Shown here piece after piece: positions 59,300 through 60,000 of a stretch of 60,000 nt of DNA. The position numbers and the translations under genes were made by a program. Location: assembly GCF_910592395.1 (NCBI RefSeq), contig NC_088311.1, positions 11,660,501 through 11,720,500 on the forward strand, read 5' to 3'. Numbering within the stretch: position 1 is the first letter of the stretch; every line of letters begins with the position of its first letter. The notes below the pieces were generated by a model. That model was not told where the DNA came from. It was given only the letters and a program-made list of their open reading frames with translations, and searched no databases. The DNA is from Lineus longissimus. Its lineage: Eukaryota > Nemertea > Pilidiophora > Heteronemertea > Lineidae.

Positions 59300-60000
59300 T
59301 GCTACTAGTGGTATAAAAGGATATTGATCTTGCACTTCTACAGTTCTGATAATGAGACATCAATTTTGCACTTGTACAATCATGACAATATGAAGACATT
59401 GAACACTTGCACTATCATTAAGATAACGAAACACTGATTAGGGAGGTGCACCTTCTTAATGTTATAAGGGGTCATTGCACTTCACAAGCATGATAATGTG
59501 GGGAGATTTATATTTCCAAACACTTTCATATTGTAGCAGGGACATCAATAATTCATTTGTACAATCATGGTGATGTGAGGACATCGATATTTCACAACAC
59601 TTTCATATTGTAGCGGGGACATTAATCTTTCACTTGTACAATCATGGTGATGTGGGGTCATTGATATTTGACAACAGTTTCATACTGTAGCGGGGACATC
59701 AATCCGTCATTTGTACAATCTTGGTGATGTGGGGTCATTGATATTTGACAACAGTTGCATACTGTAGCGGGGACATTAATCCTTCATTTGTACAATCTTG
59801 GTGATGTGGGGACATTGATATTTCATAACAGTTTCATACTGTAGCGGGGACATCAATCCGTCATTTGTACAACCATGGTGATGTGGGGACATTGATATTT
59901 CGTAACAGTTTCATATTGTAGCGGGGACATTAATCCGTCATTTGTACAATATTGGTGATGTGGGGTCATTGATATTTCGTAACAGTTTCATACTGTAGCG
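59300..60000 (+). repeat. 77-bp minisatellite running off the window
   Basis: The marker TAGCGGGGACA recurs at 59611, 59688, 59765, 59842, 59919 and 59996 (start of a truncated copy), each exactly 77 bp apart. Each unit includes TCATTTGTACAATC and GGTGATGTGGGG. Diverged units extend back to about 59300. The array continues beyond base 60000. It lies upstream of the proposed first exon of the recombinase-like gene. Confidence 0.93.

Noticed and set aside
59500-60000. CRISPR-like array
   Set aside because: The whole 77-bp unit repeats with no unique spacers, so it is a minisatellite in an animal genome.

Overview
The window looks like nuclear DNA from a marine invertebrate animal: AT-rich, intron-bearing, and crowded with BEL/Pao LTR retrotransposons, an L2/CR1-type LINE, tRNA-derived SINEs, short inverted-repeat elements and a vertebrate-type telomeric TTAGGG tract. 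There is no bacterial, organellar or viral gene organisation. The lineage (mollusc, brachiopod, lancelet, echinoderm or other) cannot be fixed from the sequence alone.

Layout. 1-4.0 kb: no recognisable gene. 4.1-8.3 kb: an inverted-repeat element, then a dead LINE on the minus strand split by a 1,080-bp inverted-repeat element with a 9-bp target duplication. 8.3-21.4 kb: non-coding, with dispersed repeats, an 857-bp inverted-repeat element, a pogo-like MITE and a 232-bp tandem duplication. 21.6-25.4 kb: spliced plus-strand coding material with a DUF4326 domain, a degenerate OTU-like domain, and an SGNH-hydrolase-like end with a CCHC knuckle; a cluster of short palindromes lies in one intron. 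26.6-42.4 kb: a nest of retroelements. Two damaged BEL elements diverge head to head (minus 27.5-34.4 kb, plus 34.6-41.3 kb), and each is broken by further inverted-repeat insertions, one of which carries a TTAGGG tract. Near-identical 0.5-kb direct repeats lie on both sides of the nest. 45.05-46.8 kb: a three-exon minus-strand gene for a secreted protein resembling lytic polysaccharide monooxygenases. 49.4-59.2 kb: a large multi-exon minus-strand gene or pseudogene with an acidic 11-residue repeat, zinc fingers and a tyrosine-recombinase-like end. It has one in-frame stop and two frameshifts, and an almost pristine gag-only BEL element sits in one intron. 59.3-60 kb: a 77-bp minisatellite running off the edge.

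The best host gene models are the LPMO-like gene, where all splice phases agree, and the recombinase-like gene, where all but one junction agree. Most other coding sequence is dead retrotransposon. Exon boundaries were read by eye from GT/AG sites and phase. No transcript, alignment or database search was available.
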